A stretch of DNA of 7,388 bases from an uncultured beta proteobacterium (GTDB lineage: Bacteria > Pseudomonadota > Gammaproteobacteria > Burkholderiales > Rhodocyclaceae): contig CAIWVX010000082.1 of NCBI GenBank assembly GCA_903916205.1, positions 1-7,388 on the forward strand. The letters run 5' to 3'. Below are positions 6,378-7,388 of this stretch, one piece after another. The translations under genes were made by a program, and so were the position numbers. Each line of letters begins with the position of its first letter. The first letter of the stretch is position 1. The notes under the pieces were generated by a model. That model saw nothing but the letters and a program-made list of their open reading frames with translations. It made no database searches and had not been told where the DNA came from.

Positions 6378-7358
6378 ATGATTCCCGGCCTACTCAAAAA
6401 GATTTTCGGCAGCCGTAATGATCGGCTGATCAAGCAGTACTCCTCGGTTGTCCGACAGATCAATGCACTGGAAGCGGGGATCAGTACGTTATCCGACGAC
6501 GATTTGCGCGGCAAAACCGTTGAATTCAAATCAAGGGTGGTCAATGGCGAATCGCTCGATTCGTTACTGCCCGAAGCCTTTGCCGTAGTCCGTGAAGCCG
6601 GTAAGCGAGCATTGGGGATGCGTCATTTTGATGTCCAGTTGATTGGCGGCATGGTGTTGCACGACGGTAAGATTGCCGAAATGCGTACTGGCGAAGGGAA
6701 AACACTGGTCTCTACTTTGCCGGCTTACCTCAATGCCCTCTCAGGTAAGGGTGTGCATATCATCACCGTTAATGATTACCTCGCCAGTCGTGATGCTGAA
6801 TGGATGGGACGGTTACACCGCTTTCTTGGGCTTTCCGTGGGTGTCAATCTTTCGCAGATGGAGCATGACACCAAGCAAGCGGCTTATGCGGCAGATATTA
6901 CTTACGGCACCAATAACGAGTTCGGTTTTGACTACCTGCGCGACAACATGGTCTATGGCGCTTCAGAGCGGGTGCAACGCAAACTGAGTTACGCCATCGT
7001 CGACGAAGTTGATTCAATCCTGATTGATGAAGCACGCACCCCGCTGATTATTTCGGGTCAAGCTGAAGATCATACCGAACTCTATCTCCGTATGAACCAG
7101 GTCGCGCCAATGCTTGAGCGTTGTCTTGAGGAGGAAGGCACCGGTGATTATTGGGTCGACGAGAAGGCGCATCAGGTTTTGATGACCGAGGCCGGACACG
7201 AGCACGCAGAAGAAATCTTGGCGCGCGTTGGTTTGCTGCCGGAAGGTGGCAGTCTGTATGACGCTTCGAACATCCTGCTGATTCACCACCTTTACGCAGC
7301 TTTGCGCGCTCACACCCTCTTTTTGCGCGATCAGCAATCGGTGGATACATCCTTTTGA
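6378..7358 (+). CDS. secA: Preprotein translocase ATPase SecA, N-terminal part, disrupted
   Basis: SecA is the ATPase motor that drives preproteins through SecYEG. Residues 1-319 are clearly SecA: the N-terminal [12 protein letters not shown], the DEAD-type nucleotide-binding domain with Walker A MRTGEGKT (102-109), and [13 protein letters not shown], where most SecAs have [23 protein letters not shown] and Walker [21 protein letters not shown] (208-227) follow. The preprotein cross-linking domain then begins and runs to [13 protein letters not shown]. After Q319 (codon 7332-7334) SecAs normally continue with an H/D-Y-x-V strand and VDEFTGR; here seven unrelated codons lead to a TGA at 7356-7358. 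A full bacterial SecA is about 900 residues, so roughly two thirds is missing: all of the second nucleotide-binding domain and the C-terminal domains. The start is ATG 6378; no clear ribosome binding site is seen. As written it cannot work as a translocase. Confidence 0.93.
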   Translation: MIPGLLKKIFGSRNDRLIKQYSSVVRQINALEAGISTLSDDDLRGKTVEFKSRVVNGESLDSLLPEAFAVVREAGKRALGMRHFDVQLIGGMVLHDGKIAEMRTGEGKTLVSTLPAYLNALSGKGVHIITVNDYLASRDAEWMGRLHRFLGLSVGVNLSQMEHDTKQAAYAADITYGTNNEFGFDYLRDNMVYGASERVQRKLSYAIVDEVDSILIDEARTPLIISGQAEDHTELYLRMNQVAPMLERCLEEEGTGDYWVDEKAHQVLMTEAGHEHAEEILARVGLLPEGGSLYDASNILLIHHLYAALRAHTLFLRDQQSVDTSF

Positions 7359-7388
7359 TGGCATTCCTATTTGCTGCAACACAAGTAG
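7337..7388. other. Unidentified sequence replacing secA after codon 319 (possible mobile-element end or assembly join)
   Basis: From about 7337 to the window end no frame continues SecA. One plus frame reads [16 protein letters not shown], and a minus frame reads [18 protein letters not shown], open to the window edge. I recognise neither as a named protein. About 50 bases at the end of the sequence are too few to show an IS terminal repeat or a family signature. The likely readings are the edge of an inserted element or a chimeric sequence end. Confidence 0.55.

Noticed and set aside
7014..7382. Minus-strand open frame crossing the secA break, possible inserted gene
   Set aside because: Most of it is antisense to SecA. 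Only about 17 codons lie in the foreign tail, so it cannot be supported as a gene.
7335..7388. Intein or group II intron interrupting secA
   Set aside because: The SecA frame meets a stop after seven codons, which rules out an in-frame intein. The sequence at the junction does not begin with the GTGYG typical of group II introns. Too little of the insert is visible to argue for either.
1..7388. CRISPR array, tRNA, rRNA or riboswitch
   Set aside because: No regularly spaced repeats, cloverleaf or recognised riboswitch core were seen on either strand by eye.

Overview
The window looks like a chromosomal segment of a betaproteobacterium. The predicted proteins (SecA N-terminus, TcdA, a small cytosolic FKBP, an RluF-type pseudouridine synthase, a MotB/MotD-like C-terminus) all have a betaproteobacterial flavour, and base composition is balanced. 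Genus cannot be read from the sequence. Most of the window is ordinary housekeeping DNA. The accessory signals are a decayed insertion sequence between the pseudouridine synthase gene and secA, and an abrupt break inside secA about 50 bases before the window ends.

Layout, left to right. At 2-193 is the 3' end of an OmpA/MotB-type peptidoglycan-binding gene, cut by the window edge. At 383-1273 (+) is a NERD-domain (nuclease-related) protein with a C-terminal zinc-ribbon-like cysteine cluster. It is followed, 43 bases later, by an MBL-fold metallohydrolase (1317-2267, +). Two minus-strand genes come next and converge on it: tcdA (stop at 2284) and, upstream of it, a two-domain HPt plus HD-GYP protein (3056-4162). 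The tcdA reading frame runs into the 3' end of the HPt/HD-GYP gene, and its true start is uncertain.

A 157-base divergent region (4163-4319) separates these from a plus-strand pair: an FKBP-type prolyl isomerase (4320-4673) and an RluF/RluB-family rRNA pseudouridine synthase (4666-5676), overlapping by 8 bases. The next 700 bases have no intact gene. They hold a minus-strand remnant of an IS3-family transposase (about 5739-6172), with a frameshift and an internal deletion marked by a 9-base direct repeat, then about 200 bases containing an inverted repeat and a probable secA promoter. secA starts at 6378 and matches the family as far as residue 319. It then switches to unrelated sequence and stops at 7358.

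Functionally the genes cover protein folding and export (FKBP, SecA), RNA modification (TcdA on tRNA, RluF on 23S rRNA), probable signalling (HPt/HD-GYP) and motility or envelope (the OmpA/MotB fragment). The NERD and MBL proteins have recognisable folds but no assignable substrate. I do not see a clear undescribed multi-gene system. The items most worth a second look are the broken secA, the HPt/HD-GYP protein lacking a conserved metal-site histidine, the missing canonical tcdA start at the expected place, and the NERD/zinc-ribbon protein.
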